A stretch of 12,449 nucleotides of DNA. It comes from Chitinophagales bacterium. GTDB taxonomy: Bacteria; Bacteroidota; Bacteroidia; Chitinophagales; CAIODY01. Shown here piece after piece: positions 6,926 to 12,449 of this stretch; the first letter of the stretch is position 1; every line of letters starts with the position of its first letter. The position numbers and the translations under genes were made by a program. The stretch is from positions 3,452-15,900 of the forward strand of contig JAHEYX010000029.1 of the NCBI GenBank assembly GCA_023251415.1, in the 5' to 3' direction. The notes below the pieces were generated by a model, which made no database searches, was not told the origin of the DNA, and saw only the letters and a program-made list of their open reading frames with translations.

Positions 6926-7384
6926 TTAACGTGGCTTGAAATAAGCTTCTACCTGTTGGGTACGGAATGCAAAAATGGCTTGTAATTGCCTTTTTACCAG
7001 AAGCCCGTGCATTATTCTTCCTAAAATTCCCAATGGCAATTGGTAACTGACGATATCTTCCATTACTACCCCGCCATCAACCGCTTTTAAATGATGTTGA
7101 TGATGCCATAAAGTGTAAGGACCAATGCGTTGTTCATCAACAAAATAGGATTGATCAATCACATGCGTTATTTCGGTAACCCAGGTCATTTTGATGCCGA
7201 AAAGTGGTGCTACACGGTACTCGATAATCATACCCGGATACATTTTAGCCGCTAATTTCTTAGTTTTAATATCGAACCCCATATAGGCCGGTGTAATTTT
7301 CTTTAGATTAGCAGGCGACGACATAAAATCCCATACTTCAGCAATACCGGCCGGTATAAATTGTTCGTGATATAAGGTGTACAT
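6926..7384 (-). CDS. SRPBCC (START-like) family protein
   Basis: This is a 152-residue protein of the SRPBCC or polyketide-cyclase/START-like fold, a helix-grip domain that binds hydrophobic ligands. Features typical of the family are the opening strand and helix (LYHEQFIPAGIAEVWDFMSS, then NLKKITP), a central WVTEI strand, a PYTLWHHQHHLK strand and the C-terminal long helix ending in RTQQVEAYF. There is no signal peptide, so it is probably cytoplasmic. The ligand is unknown. In other Bacteroidota, related proteins (about 150 residues, beginning with the same pattern) often stand alone or near YfcH-like epimerases. It is flanked by intergenic regions of 107 bp upstream and 66 bp downstream, and is probably its own unit rather than part of the metal cassette. 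Confidence 0.8.
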   Translation of the reverse strand: MYTLYHEQFIPAGIAEVWDFMSSPANLKKITPAYMGFDIKTKKLAAKMYPGMIIEYRVAPLFGIKMTWVTEITHVIDQSYFVDEQRIGPYTLWHHQHHLKAVDGGVVMEDIVSYQLPLGILGRIMHGLLVKRQLQAIFAFRTQQVEAYFKPR

Positions 7385-7413
7385 GCGCTTTTTCGTTTAA
7401 CTGATTGCGAGAC

Positions 7414-7447
7414 AAACAAGCACACGAGCTAAATGTTTAGCTTGTTT
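7414..7447. repeat. Nested, mutually exclusive inverted repeats upstream of the SRPBCC gene
   Basis: A 16-base near-continuous palindrome, AGCTAAA-TG-TTTAGCT (7427-7442), overlaps a second repeat whose arms are AAACAAGC (7414-7421) and GCTTGTTT (7440-7447). The right arms share three bases, so in RNA only one can form at a time. They lie 30-63 bases before the SRPBCC start codon. A DNA-level operator or a leader switch are both possible. I found no convincing -33/-7 pair here. Confidence 0.35.
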
Positions 7448-7460
7448 AACGTTTTAAGCA

Positions 7461-7495
7461 ATAAGCAGCTTTTGTGTACAACGTAAAAAGCTTAT
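7461..7495 (-). terminator. Weak hairpin region at the end of the DUF4337 gene
   Basis: The arms AGCTTTT (7467-7473) and AAAAGCT (7486-7492) are complementary. ATAAGC (7461-7466) and GCTTAT (7490-7495) offer an alternative pairing that includes the DUF4337 stop codon. The position fits an end-of-operon hairpin, but no T tract follows on the minus strand, so termination is uncertain. Confidence 0.25.
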
Positions 7496-8061
7496 CCCAA
7501 AATTTTAGAAAGGAAATCGCTGTGCAAGCTGGTTTGCAGAAAGGCTGCCAATCCATACACCAAGCCCAATAAGCTAATGGCTGAAGCAAAACCCAATAAC
7601 CATTTCTTTTGGGTTAATGCCGCTATACCAAACATGGCTATGGCAACCGTTAAGAGCGCTTCGGTAGCATCGTATTGATCGTCGAATACGTTTAAATCGT
7701 CGTATTCTTTTTCATACGCTTCGGCTTTTTGTTTTAAAGTTGTTTTCTCTTTCTCATACCGCGCGATTTGTGCTTCGTATTTCGCGATTAATTCATCGTT
7801 GCTTGCCTTTTCCTGAATTTTAAGAATGGCTAAGGTATTTTCAGCTAATGCTTGTTTGGTGCTTTTGGCTTGAAAGTACGACCAGGTATCTAAAGCATGA
7901 ACTTGTGCTTGCGACATAGCCTGAACCAAGTTGCCGTCTTTTACATTACAAATAGCCATGAAAGTTGCTGTCAAGGCTACGAAAATGGCGACCATCGAAT
8001 TAATTTTGTTAGAGCCGGCTTGCTCAACGGCTTCTTGGGCAAATTCTACTGTTTCACTCAT
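7492..8061 (-). CDS. DUF4337 family membrane protein
   Basis: This is a 189-residue integral membrane protein that looks like DUF4337. It has a short N-terminal helix, one membrane segment at about residues 22-39, a long soluble charged helix at about 62-122 with coiled-coil character (EAQIARYEKEKTTLKQKAEA), then two closely spaced membrane segments at about 134-149 and 154-176. The motif HALDTWSYFQAKSTKQ after the first segment is typical of the family. The function is unknown. The start ATG lies 14 bp after the BT_3928 stop codon, so it is the last gene of a probable DUF1599-BT_3928-DUF4337 operon. There is no enzymatic signature; structural or regulatory roles at the inner membrane are possible but not supported directly. 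Confidence 0.8.
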   Translation of the reverse strand: MSETVEFAQEAVEQAGSNKINSMVAIFVALTATFMAICNVKDGNLVQAMSQAQVHALDTWSYFQAKSTKQALAENTLAILKIQEKASNDELIAKYEAQIARYEKEKTTLKQKAEAYEKEYDDLNVFDDQYDATEALLTVAIAMFGIAALTQKKWLLGFASAISLLGLVYGLAAFLQTSLHSDFLSKILG

Positions 8062-8075
8062 GGCTAAATAGGATT

Positions 8076-9206
8076 TTATTTGTGCATAGCGGTTTCATAA
8101 TCCGGAACGTCGCGGTAATGCCATTTTTTCATAACGACACCATTTTTCAGCAGTAGTATACCCGGATTGCTGCGTACCATGGTTTTAACAAATTTATCAT
8201 CCCCGGCATAATAAAACGGAAACGCCGCTTGAACCTCATGACGGAAAGGGTCGGCAACGGAATACGAGCTATGCGTTAAGCCTATTACAGGCACTTGATT
8301 TTGTTCCATGGCTTTCACCAATTTATTAATCTTCTCAAAGGCACGTTTATCGGCTGTTGCCACATCATTTACAATAATCCACAAACTGTAATTGGCATAG
8401 TTTAACAGGGAGTCTTGAATTTGGCGTTGGTAATTATCGTAAATAATAAAATCGTGAATTTCAGCTTTATCGCCTTCTACAATTACTTTATCCTTACGAT
8501 CCATGTATTCGTAATTTTTGAAATTCTTGGTATAAGCCTTTTGCGTTAATTCCTCCACAGCACCTGTAGTTTTATTTTTTACGATAAACACAATAGCAAT
8601 ACTATCACGCTTTGCTCCTGGAGCTAATGTCATTTTTTCTTTAATCGAATTGCCCGGTTTATAAGCCGTTAAATCCATTAAAGGCAAGTGGTTATAGGTC
8701 CAGATGGGTAATGAGAACGAAACCAATACGGCAATAACCAATAAGAAGCTGTTCCATTTGATTCCTAAAATTGGTGCTATCGAATCTCTTCCGAGCACTA
8801 AAATGATACTTAATACCAATAAGGCAACATCTTTATAGAAAGAGGTTAAAGGAGTTAAATGAATTACTTCCCCAAAACAACCACAATCGGTTACTTGATG
8901 AGTAATGGCCGAGTAGCCTGTTAACCAAGTGAAGAAAATAATCAATAACAAAAGCAACATGGTGGTGATGCGGCTAAACGAACCCAGCAGCAATGCTAAT
9001 CCCAACACGATTTCCATGCCGCAGAAGAATATGGAAAGGTAATCGGTAAGACCGTTTAAAAAACCCAAGTGAAAGACGGTAAAGTATTCTTGTAATTTAT
9101 AAGAAGTACCCATAGGGTCGTTGCCCTTTAGTGCACCGCTGATGACAAATAATGCCCCAACTACATAGCGACACAATTGGATAATAAAATTAACGAATGC
9201 TTGCAT
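8076..9206 (-). CDS. BT_3928 family protein: DoxX-like membrane domain plus thioredoxin-like C-terminus
   Basis: This is a 376-residue protein. Residues 1-140 form a four-helix DoxX/MauE-like membrane domain with the characteristic VTDCGCFGE motif (Cys108, Cys110). A fifth membrane segment lies at about 152-170. The remainder (about 180-376) is soluble and its last part resembles a thioredoxin fold (SLWIIVNDV; VPVIGLTHSSYSV; NPGILLLKNGVVMKKW), but without a CxxC pair. DoxX-type proteins are quinone- or redox-linked membrane proteins, so this one may relay electrons or disulfides using the CGC cysteines; that is inference. In many Bacteroidota the family sits near DUF1599 and folP or tpiA genes, as I recall. 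Here the DUF1599 gene is 27 bp upstream and DUF4337 14 bp downstream, consistent with an operon. Confidence 0.85.
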   Translation of the reverse strand: MQAFVNFIIQLCRYVVGALFVISGALKGNDPMGTSYKLQEYFTVFHLGFLNGLTDYLSIFFCGMEIVLGLALLLGSFSRITTMLLLLLIIFFTWLTGYSAITHQVTDCGCFGEVIHLTPLTSFYKDVALLVLSIILVLGRDSIAPILGIKWNSFLLVIAVLVSFSLPIWTYNHLPLMDLTAYKPGNSIKEKMTLAPGAKRDSIAIVFIVKNKTTGAVEELTQKAYTKNFKNYEYMDRKDKVIVEGDKAEIHDFIIYDNYQRQIQDSLLNYANYSLWIIVNDVATADKRAFEKINKLVKAMEQNQVPVIGLTHSSYSVADPFRHEVQAAFPFYYAGDDKFVKTMVRSNPGILLLKNGVVMKKWHYRDVPDYETAMHK

Positions 9207-9233
9207 GTATAAACGTTTAGTGGTTTTTACGAA

Positions 9234-9785
9234 TTAGTTGGTCCCTTCCTGAATGCGTATTAATGCGAATAATGCATAATTAATCATATCGTAATACGAA
9301 GCCGAAATGCCTTCGCTGATTAATGTTTTACCTTGATTATCTTCTATTTGACGAATGCGATAGAGTTTCATTAATATTAAATCGGTAATGCTGCTAACCC
9401 GCATACTGCGCCATGCTTCGCCGTAATCGTGGTTTTTGTTTTGCATCAACTGACGCGCCTCTTCAATCTTTTGTGAAAATAATTGTTCGGTTTCAGCAAC
9501 ACTCAACTCCAAACGATCATTAACGGGTAATTCCATTTGCATCAAAGCAATTACACAATAATTGACAATACCCACAAATTCGGCATCAATTCCTTCATTA
9601 ATACGCTGTTCGCCCTTTTCTTCAATGGTACGAATGCGTTGAGCTTTGATATAAATTTGATCGGTAATGCTGCTTAAACGTAGAATGCGCCAGGCAGTGC
9701 CATAGTCTTTGGTTTTCAATAAAAAAATCTCGGCACAGCGTTGTACGGCTGCATTGTATTGTTTAATAGTAGTTTGACTGCTCAT
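9234..9785 (-). CDS. DUF1599 protein with two tandem domains
   Basis: This is a 183-residue soluble protein consisting of two copies of the DUF1599 domain. Copy 1 has KDYGTAW (26-32), SSITDQI (38-44), RIRTIE (50-55) and NYCVIAL (75-81). Copy 2 has HDYGEAW (119-125), SSITDLI (131-137), RIRQIE (143-148) and NYALFAL (169-175), an offset of 93 residues. Pfam, as I recall, describes DUF1599 as a nucleotide-modification-associated domain; the biochemical activity is not established. The frame is open up to a GTG at 9923, but the added 46 residues would cover the divergent promoter region and are not domain-like, so the ATG at 9785 is chosen. It is the first gene of the operon with BT_3928 and DUF4337, and is divergent from folP. 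Confidence 0.85.
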   Translation of the reverse strand: MSSQTTIKQYNAAVQRCAEIFLLKTKDYGTAWRILRLSSITDQIYIKAQRIRTIEEKGEQRINEGIDAEFVGIVNYCVIALMQMELPVNDRLELSVAETEQLFSQKIEEARQLMQNKNHDYGEAWRSMRVSSITDLILMKLYRIRQIEDNQGKTLISEGISASYYDMINYALFALIRIQEGTN

Positions 9786-9808
9786 ATGCTTACCCTGTTT
9801 GGGAGGGT

Positions 9809-9840
9809 TAAAGATAAAACCGGTGATGTGTTTTTTACAA
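9809..9840 (-). promoter_or_regulatory. Weak candidate promoter for the DUF1599 operon
   Basis: On the minus strand, TTG (9838-9840) is followed by 21 bases and TATCTTTA (9809-9816), one mismatch from TAnnTTTG. Transcription would start about 15-20 bases before the DUF1599 ATG. The leader also contains a short ACCCT/AGGGT inverted repeat. The match is modest. Confidence 0.3.
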
Positions 9841-9885
9841 CAAAAGCAAATAATTTGTTTTAAAAGAAATAAACCGACATTTCTG

Positions 9886-9916
9886 TTGAAATTCAATAGC
9901 CGACGACTTACTTTGC
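9886..9916 (+). promoter_or_regulatory. Predicted promoter of folP
   Basis: TTG (9886-9888), 19 bases, then TTACTTTGC (9908-9916) match the Bacteroidota -33/-7 elements with one mismatch in TAnnTTTGC. The expected start of transcription, near 9920-9923, leaves a leader of about 27 bases before the ATG at 9949. Confidence 0.55.
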
Positions 9917-9948
9917 AGTACACAATAGACTTGTATTAACTTCATTGT

Positions 9949-10800
9949 ATGACGGCTACAGCAGCATTAACCATTAATTGTAAAGGACGCTTGCTTTCTT
10001 TGGAAGAGGCTAAAGTGATGGCTATATTAAATGTTACTCCCGATTCGTTTTACGATGGCGGGCAACATCATTTGCATGAAACAGCCGTTGCTAAAGCCTT
10101 ACAATACCTGAGCGAAGGAGCAGCGATTATCGACATCGGTGGTCAATCCACCCGCCCAGGTGCCGAACGTGTTTCGGAAGCGGAAGAATTGCAACGCGTA
10201 ATTCCGGTTATTGAGTTGCTACTTAAAGCAGCACCCGATACGCTTATTGCTGTGGATACTTACCGTGCTGCAGTGGCTAAAACTGCGGTAGAAGCCGGTG
10301 CTTGTATGGTTAATGATATTTCTGCCGGAACGCTCGATTCGATGCTACTTCCAACGGTTGCACAATTACAAGTTCCTTATGTTTTAATGCACATGCAAGG
10401 TACTCCCGAAACGATGCAACTGGCTCCTGACTATGACAATGTAGTAACCGCTGTGTATGATTTTTTTAGTAAGCAAGTAGCGGCCTTAAAAGAAATGGGT
10501 ATTACAGATATTATACTGGATCCGGGATTTGGATTCGGAAAAACGGTAGCACACAATTACCAATTAGTAGCCGCATTGCCTTTGTTCACTAAACTCGGGT
10601 TTCCGCTATTGGCAGGCATTTCGCGCAAATCGATGATTACAAAAGTATTGAACATTACTCCTGCCGAAGCATTAAACGGCAGTACTGTACTGCATACCAT
10701 AGCCTTGCAAAATGGAGCTAAACTGTTGCGCGTTCATGATGTAAAACCTGCCCTGGAAGCCATACGCTTAGTTCAAATCTACCAAGACGCCGTTTATTAA
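9949..10800 (+). CDS. folP: Dihydropteroate synthase
   Basis: FolP condenses 6-hydroxymethyl-7,8-dihydropterin pyrophosphate with p-aminobenzoate in folate synthesis; it is the sulfonamide target. The 283-residue length is normal. Family motifs appear in order on a TIM barrel: NVTPDSF (28-34), DIGGQSTRPGA (62-72, the flexible loop), VNDISAG (121-127), MHMQGTP (147-153), DPGFGFGKT (191-199), GISRKS (223-228) and RVHDV (261-265). All pterin- and pABA-site motifs look intact, so there is no sign of a sulfonamide-resistance insertion in the loop that I can see. It is the only plus-strand gene here, with its own predicted promoter. Its TAA overlaps the stop codon of the convergent dehydratase gene by 4 bp. 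Confidence 0.97.
   Translation: MTATAALTINCKGRLLSLEEAKVMAILNVTPDSFYDGGQHHLHETAVAKALQYLSEGAAIIDIGGQSTRPGAERVSEAEELQRVIPVIELLLKAAPDTLIAVDTYRAAVAKTAVEAGACMVNDISAGTLDSMLLPTVAQLQVPYVLMHMQGTPETMQLAPDYDNVVTAVYDFFSKQVAALKEMGITDIILDPGFGFGKTVAHNYQLVAALPLFTKLGFPLLAGISRKSMITKVLNITPAEALNGSTVLHTIALQNGAKLLRVHDVKPALEAIRLVQIYQDAVY
10797..10800. other. Shared TTAA: interlocked stop codons of folP and rfbB
   Basis: The TAA of folP (10798-10800) and the TAA of rfbB (complement of 10797-10799) both lie in one self-complementary TTAA. There is no intergenic space, so no bidirectional terminator can sit between the genes, and the two transcripts must overlap at their 3' ends. Confidence 0.95.
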
Positions 10801-11849
10801 CGTTGGGTGTATTGTACTTGATAGTATTGTTGGTAGTTGCCCGAAGTTACGTTAGCTAACCATGTTTCGTTGGCCAAATACCAATCTACTGTTTTTTCTA
10901 AACCTTCTTCAAACTGTAAGGAAGGACTCCATCCCAATTCTTTATTCAATTTAGTAGCATCAATGGCATAACGTAAATCGTGGCCGGCACGGTCTTTTAC
11001 GAACGTAATCAATTTAGCAGTTTCCCCTTCTGCACGATTTAATTTGCGGTCCATGATTTTGCAAAGGGTATGTATCAAGTCGATGTTTTTCCATTCGTTG
11101 AATCCGCCAATATTATACGTATCGCCATTTTTACCTTGATGGAAAATAACAGCTATAGCACGTGCATGATCTTCTACAAACAACCAATCACGCACATTTT
11201 CACCGGTACCATAAACCGGAACCGGTTTGTTGTTTTTCATGTTGTGAATAGCCAAAGGAATCAATTTTTCAGGAAAATGATGCGAGCCATAGTTGTTGCT
11301 GCAATTTGATAAAACAACCGGCAATTGATAGGTATCGTGATAAGCACGCACAAAATGATCGCTGGCGGCTTTAGAAGCGGAGTACGGACTGTGCGGGTCG
11401 TAGGGAGTTGTTTCGGTAAACAAACCACTATCGCCTAAACTGCCATATACTTCATCGGTACTCACGTGGTAAAAGCGTTTACCTTCCATAGCGCCTTTCC
11501 ATGTATTTTTAGCAGCGTTTAATAAAGTAACGGTGCCAATTACATTCGTTTTTACAAACGCTAAAGGATCTAATATACTGCGGTCTACATGCGATTCGGC
11601 AGCTAAATGAATTACCCCGTCGAAGGTGTGTGTGGCAAACAATTGATTTACAAAAGCCTCATCGGTAATATCGCCTTTCACAAAAGTATAATTGCTTTTG
11701 GATTCTACATCTTTCAAATTCTCTAAATTACCAGCATAGGTTAAGGCATCCAGGTTAAAAACATGATAATCGGGGTATTGATTAACAAATAAACGCACAA
11801 CATGTGAACCAATAAATCCGGCACCTCCGGTAATAAGTATTTTTTTCAT
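10797..11849 (-). CDS. rfbB: dTDP-glucose 4,6-dehydratase
   Basis: RfbB (RmlB) converts dTDP-glucose to dTDP-4-keto-6-deoxyglucose, the second step toward dTDP-rhamnose and other deoxysugars of surface polysaccharide. It is a 350-residue extended short-chain dehydrogenase with an N-terminal NAD Rossmann motif GGAGFIGSH (8-16), HLAAESHVDRS (81-91), the catalytic STDEVYG (130-136, with Thr131, Asp132 and Glu133) and YSASK (156-160). It also has the substrate-binding NNYG and the conserved NVRDWLFVEDH block. The full length is typical of the family. The ATG at 11849 directly precedes the Rossmann strand. No other rhamnose genes (rfbA, rfbC, rfbD) are in the window, so their location is unknown. 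The gene is convergent with folP and has its own promoter, separate from murQ. Confidence 0.96.
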   Translation of the reverse strand: MKKILITGGAGFIGSHVVRLFVNQYPDYHVFNLDALTYAGNLENLKDVESKSNYTFVKGDITDEAFVNQLFATHTFDGVIHLAAESHVDRSILDPLAFVKTNVIGTVTLLNAAKNTWKGAMEGKRFYHVSTDEVYGSLGDSGLFTETTPYDPHSPYSASKAASDHFVRAYHDTYQLPVVLSNCSNNYGSHHFPEKLIPLAIHNMKNNKPVPVYGTGENVRDWLFVEDHARAIAVIFHQGKNGDTYNIGGFNEWKNIDLIHTLCKIMDRKLNRAEGETAKLITFVKDRAGHDLRYAIDATKLNKELGWSPSLQFEEGLEKTVDWYLANETWLANVTSGNYQQYYQVQYTQR

Positions 11850-11868
11850 GGGTAAATTTTTGAAAGCA

Positions 11869-11900
11869 CAAATGTAAACTTTTCACGTAAATTATAACAA
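11869..11900 (-). promoter_or_regulatory. Predicted promoter of rfbB
   Basis: On the minus strand, TTG (11898-11900), 21 bases, then TACATTTG (11869-11876) exactly match the Bacteroidota -7 consensus TAnnTTTG. Transcription would start about 13 bases before the ATG at 11849. The site fills the 68-bp gap after murQ, indicating separate transcription. Confidence 0.55.
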
Positions 11901-11917
11901 TCGTTGCGCAAGCCGTA

Positions 11918-12449
11918 TTAAGCTGCAAAAAAACGATCGGTCGCTTTTTTTACGCTACCACATTCCAACAATAAGGCTTTGGCTTGTTCGTAGTTTTGTC
12001 CGGTTTTTTCCATCAGCATATTCACGCCACGGTCAACCAGCTTATCGTTGCTGAGTTGCATATTCACCATACGATTGCCTTCTACCCTACCCAATTGTAT
12101 CATAACAGCAGTAGAAATCATATTTAAAACAAGCTTTTGAGCCGTACCTGATTTTAAACGGGTGCTGCCGGTAACAAACTCAGGCCCTACCACTACTTCT
12201 ATCGGATAATCAGCCGCTGCCGAAACGGGTGCTTCGGGATTGCAGCAAATAGAAGCTGTGGTAATTCCGTGTTCGCGACAAGCCTTTAATGCTCCTATAA
12301 CATAGGGAGTGGTTCCGCTGGCTGCAATACCAATAACCACATCTTTCTCATTGATTTGGTGTTGTTGCAAATCTTTCCATCCTTGTTGGGTATCATCTTC
12401 CGCAAATTCTACTGCTTTGCGAATAGCCGCATCACCACCGGCAATTAGT
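11918..12449 (-). CDS. murQ: N-acetylmuramic acid 6-phosphate etherase (C-terminal part)
   Basis: MurQ cleaves the D-lactyl ether of MurNAc-6-phosphate to give GlcNAc-6-phosphate in cell-wall recycling. About 177 C-terminal residues are present; the 5' end is beyond the right edge (the full family is about 300 residues), and the frame is open through base 12449. Visible motifs are IAGGDAAIRKAVEFAEDD (around the catalytic region of the SIS domain), GIAASGTTPYVIGAL and the GCKR/MurQ signature GPEFVTGSTRLKSGTAQK, followed by the helical C-terminal domain (LVDRGVNML). An apparent start at 12370 is an internal TTG and not the gene start, because the conserved sequence continues upstream of it. The gene is intact as far as can be seen and ends 68 bp before rfbB. 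Which sugar-uptake genes accompany it lies outside the window. Confidence 0.95.
   Translation of the reverse strand, partial: LIAGGDAAIRKAVEFAEDDTQQGWKDLQQHQINEKDVVIGIAASGTTPYVIGALKACREHGITTASICCNPEAPVSAAADYPIEVVVGPEFVTGSTRLKSGTAQKLVLNMISTAVMIQLGRVEGNRMVNMQLSNDKLVDRGVNMLMEKTGQNYEQAKALLLECGSVKKATDRFFAA

Noticed and set aside
9786..9923. 46-residue N-terminal extension of the DUF1599 protein from a GTG at 9923
   Set aside because: It would cover the candidate DUF1599 promoter and overlap the folP promoter, is unlike the domain, and the ATG at 9785 gives two complete domains.
11070..11309. Plus-strand open frame of 79 codons inside rfbB
   Set aside because: It is antisense to highly conserved dehydratase sequence and has no start signal or domain.

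Overview
The window reads as a chromosomal segment of a Bacteroidota bacterium. The evidence is two proteins with C-terminal type IX secretion (T9SS type A) sorting domains, Bacteroidota-specific families (BT_3928, DUF1599, HYC_CC_PP), almost no Shine-Dalgarno sequences, and promoter-like elements of the -33 TTG / -7 TAnnTTTG kind. Base composition is moderately AT-rich. The order or family cannot be settled from this sequence alone. All genes but one (folP) lie on the minus strand. There is no rRNA, tRNA, CRISPR array, insertion sequence or prophage that I can see, and no gene-free stretch over 300 bases; the longest is about 208 bp, at 3342-3549.

Region 1 (1-3341): a large exported TPR-repeat protein is followed 24 bp later by the N-terminus of a second exported protein, probably an outer-membrane barrel. 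The latter is cut by the window edge. They look like an envelope operon.

Region 2 (3550-6859): four minus-strand genes form a probable copper or heavy-metal handling cassette. In transcription order they are a small Cys/His-rich HYC_CC_PP protein, a thioredoxin-like T9SS cargo with a CASC motif, a T9SS-cargo multicopper oxidase with all copper ligands, and a small lipoprotein with a heavy-metal-binding domain. A 9-bp perfect inverted repeat sits exactly on the predicted -33 element in front of the cassette. A textbook intrinsic terminator lies between the thioredoxin-like gene and the oxidase, leaving hardly any room for a separate oxidase promoter. This cassette is the most interesting part of the window.

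Region 3 (6926-9785): an SRPBCC-fold protein comes next, then an apparent operon in the transcription order DUF1599, BT_3928 (DoxX-like membrane protein with a C-terminal thioredoxin-like region) and DUF4337. This operon diverges from folP across a 163-bp region carrying promoter-like elements.

Region 4 (9949-12449): folP (dihydropteroate synthase, plus strand) converges on the dTDP-glucose 4,6-dehydratase gene; their stop codons interlock in one TTAA. The dehydratase has a good promoter of its own. Upstream of it lies the C-terminal part of murQ (MurNAc-6-P etherase), cut by the right edge. This region is ordinary housekeeping: folate synthesis, sugar-nucleotide synthesis and cell-wall recycling.

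For several genes the longest open frame starts at a GTG or TTG well upstream of the likely start. I moved these to ATG codons that directly precede a signal peptide or the conserved domain.
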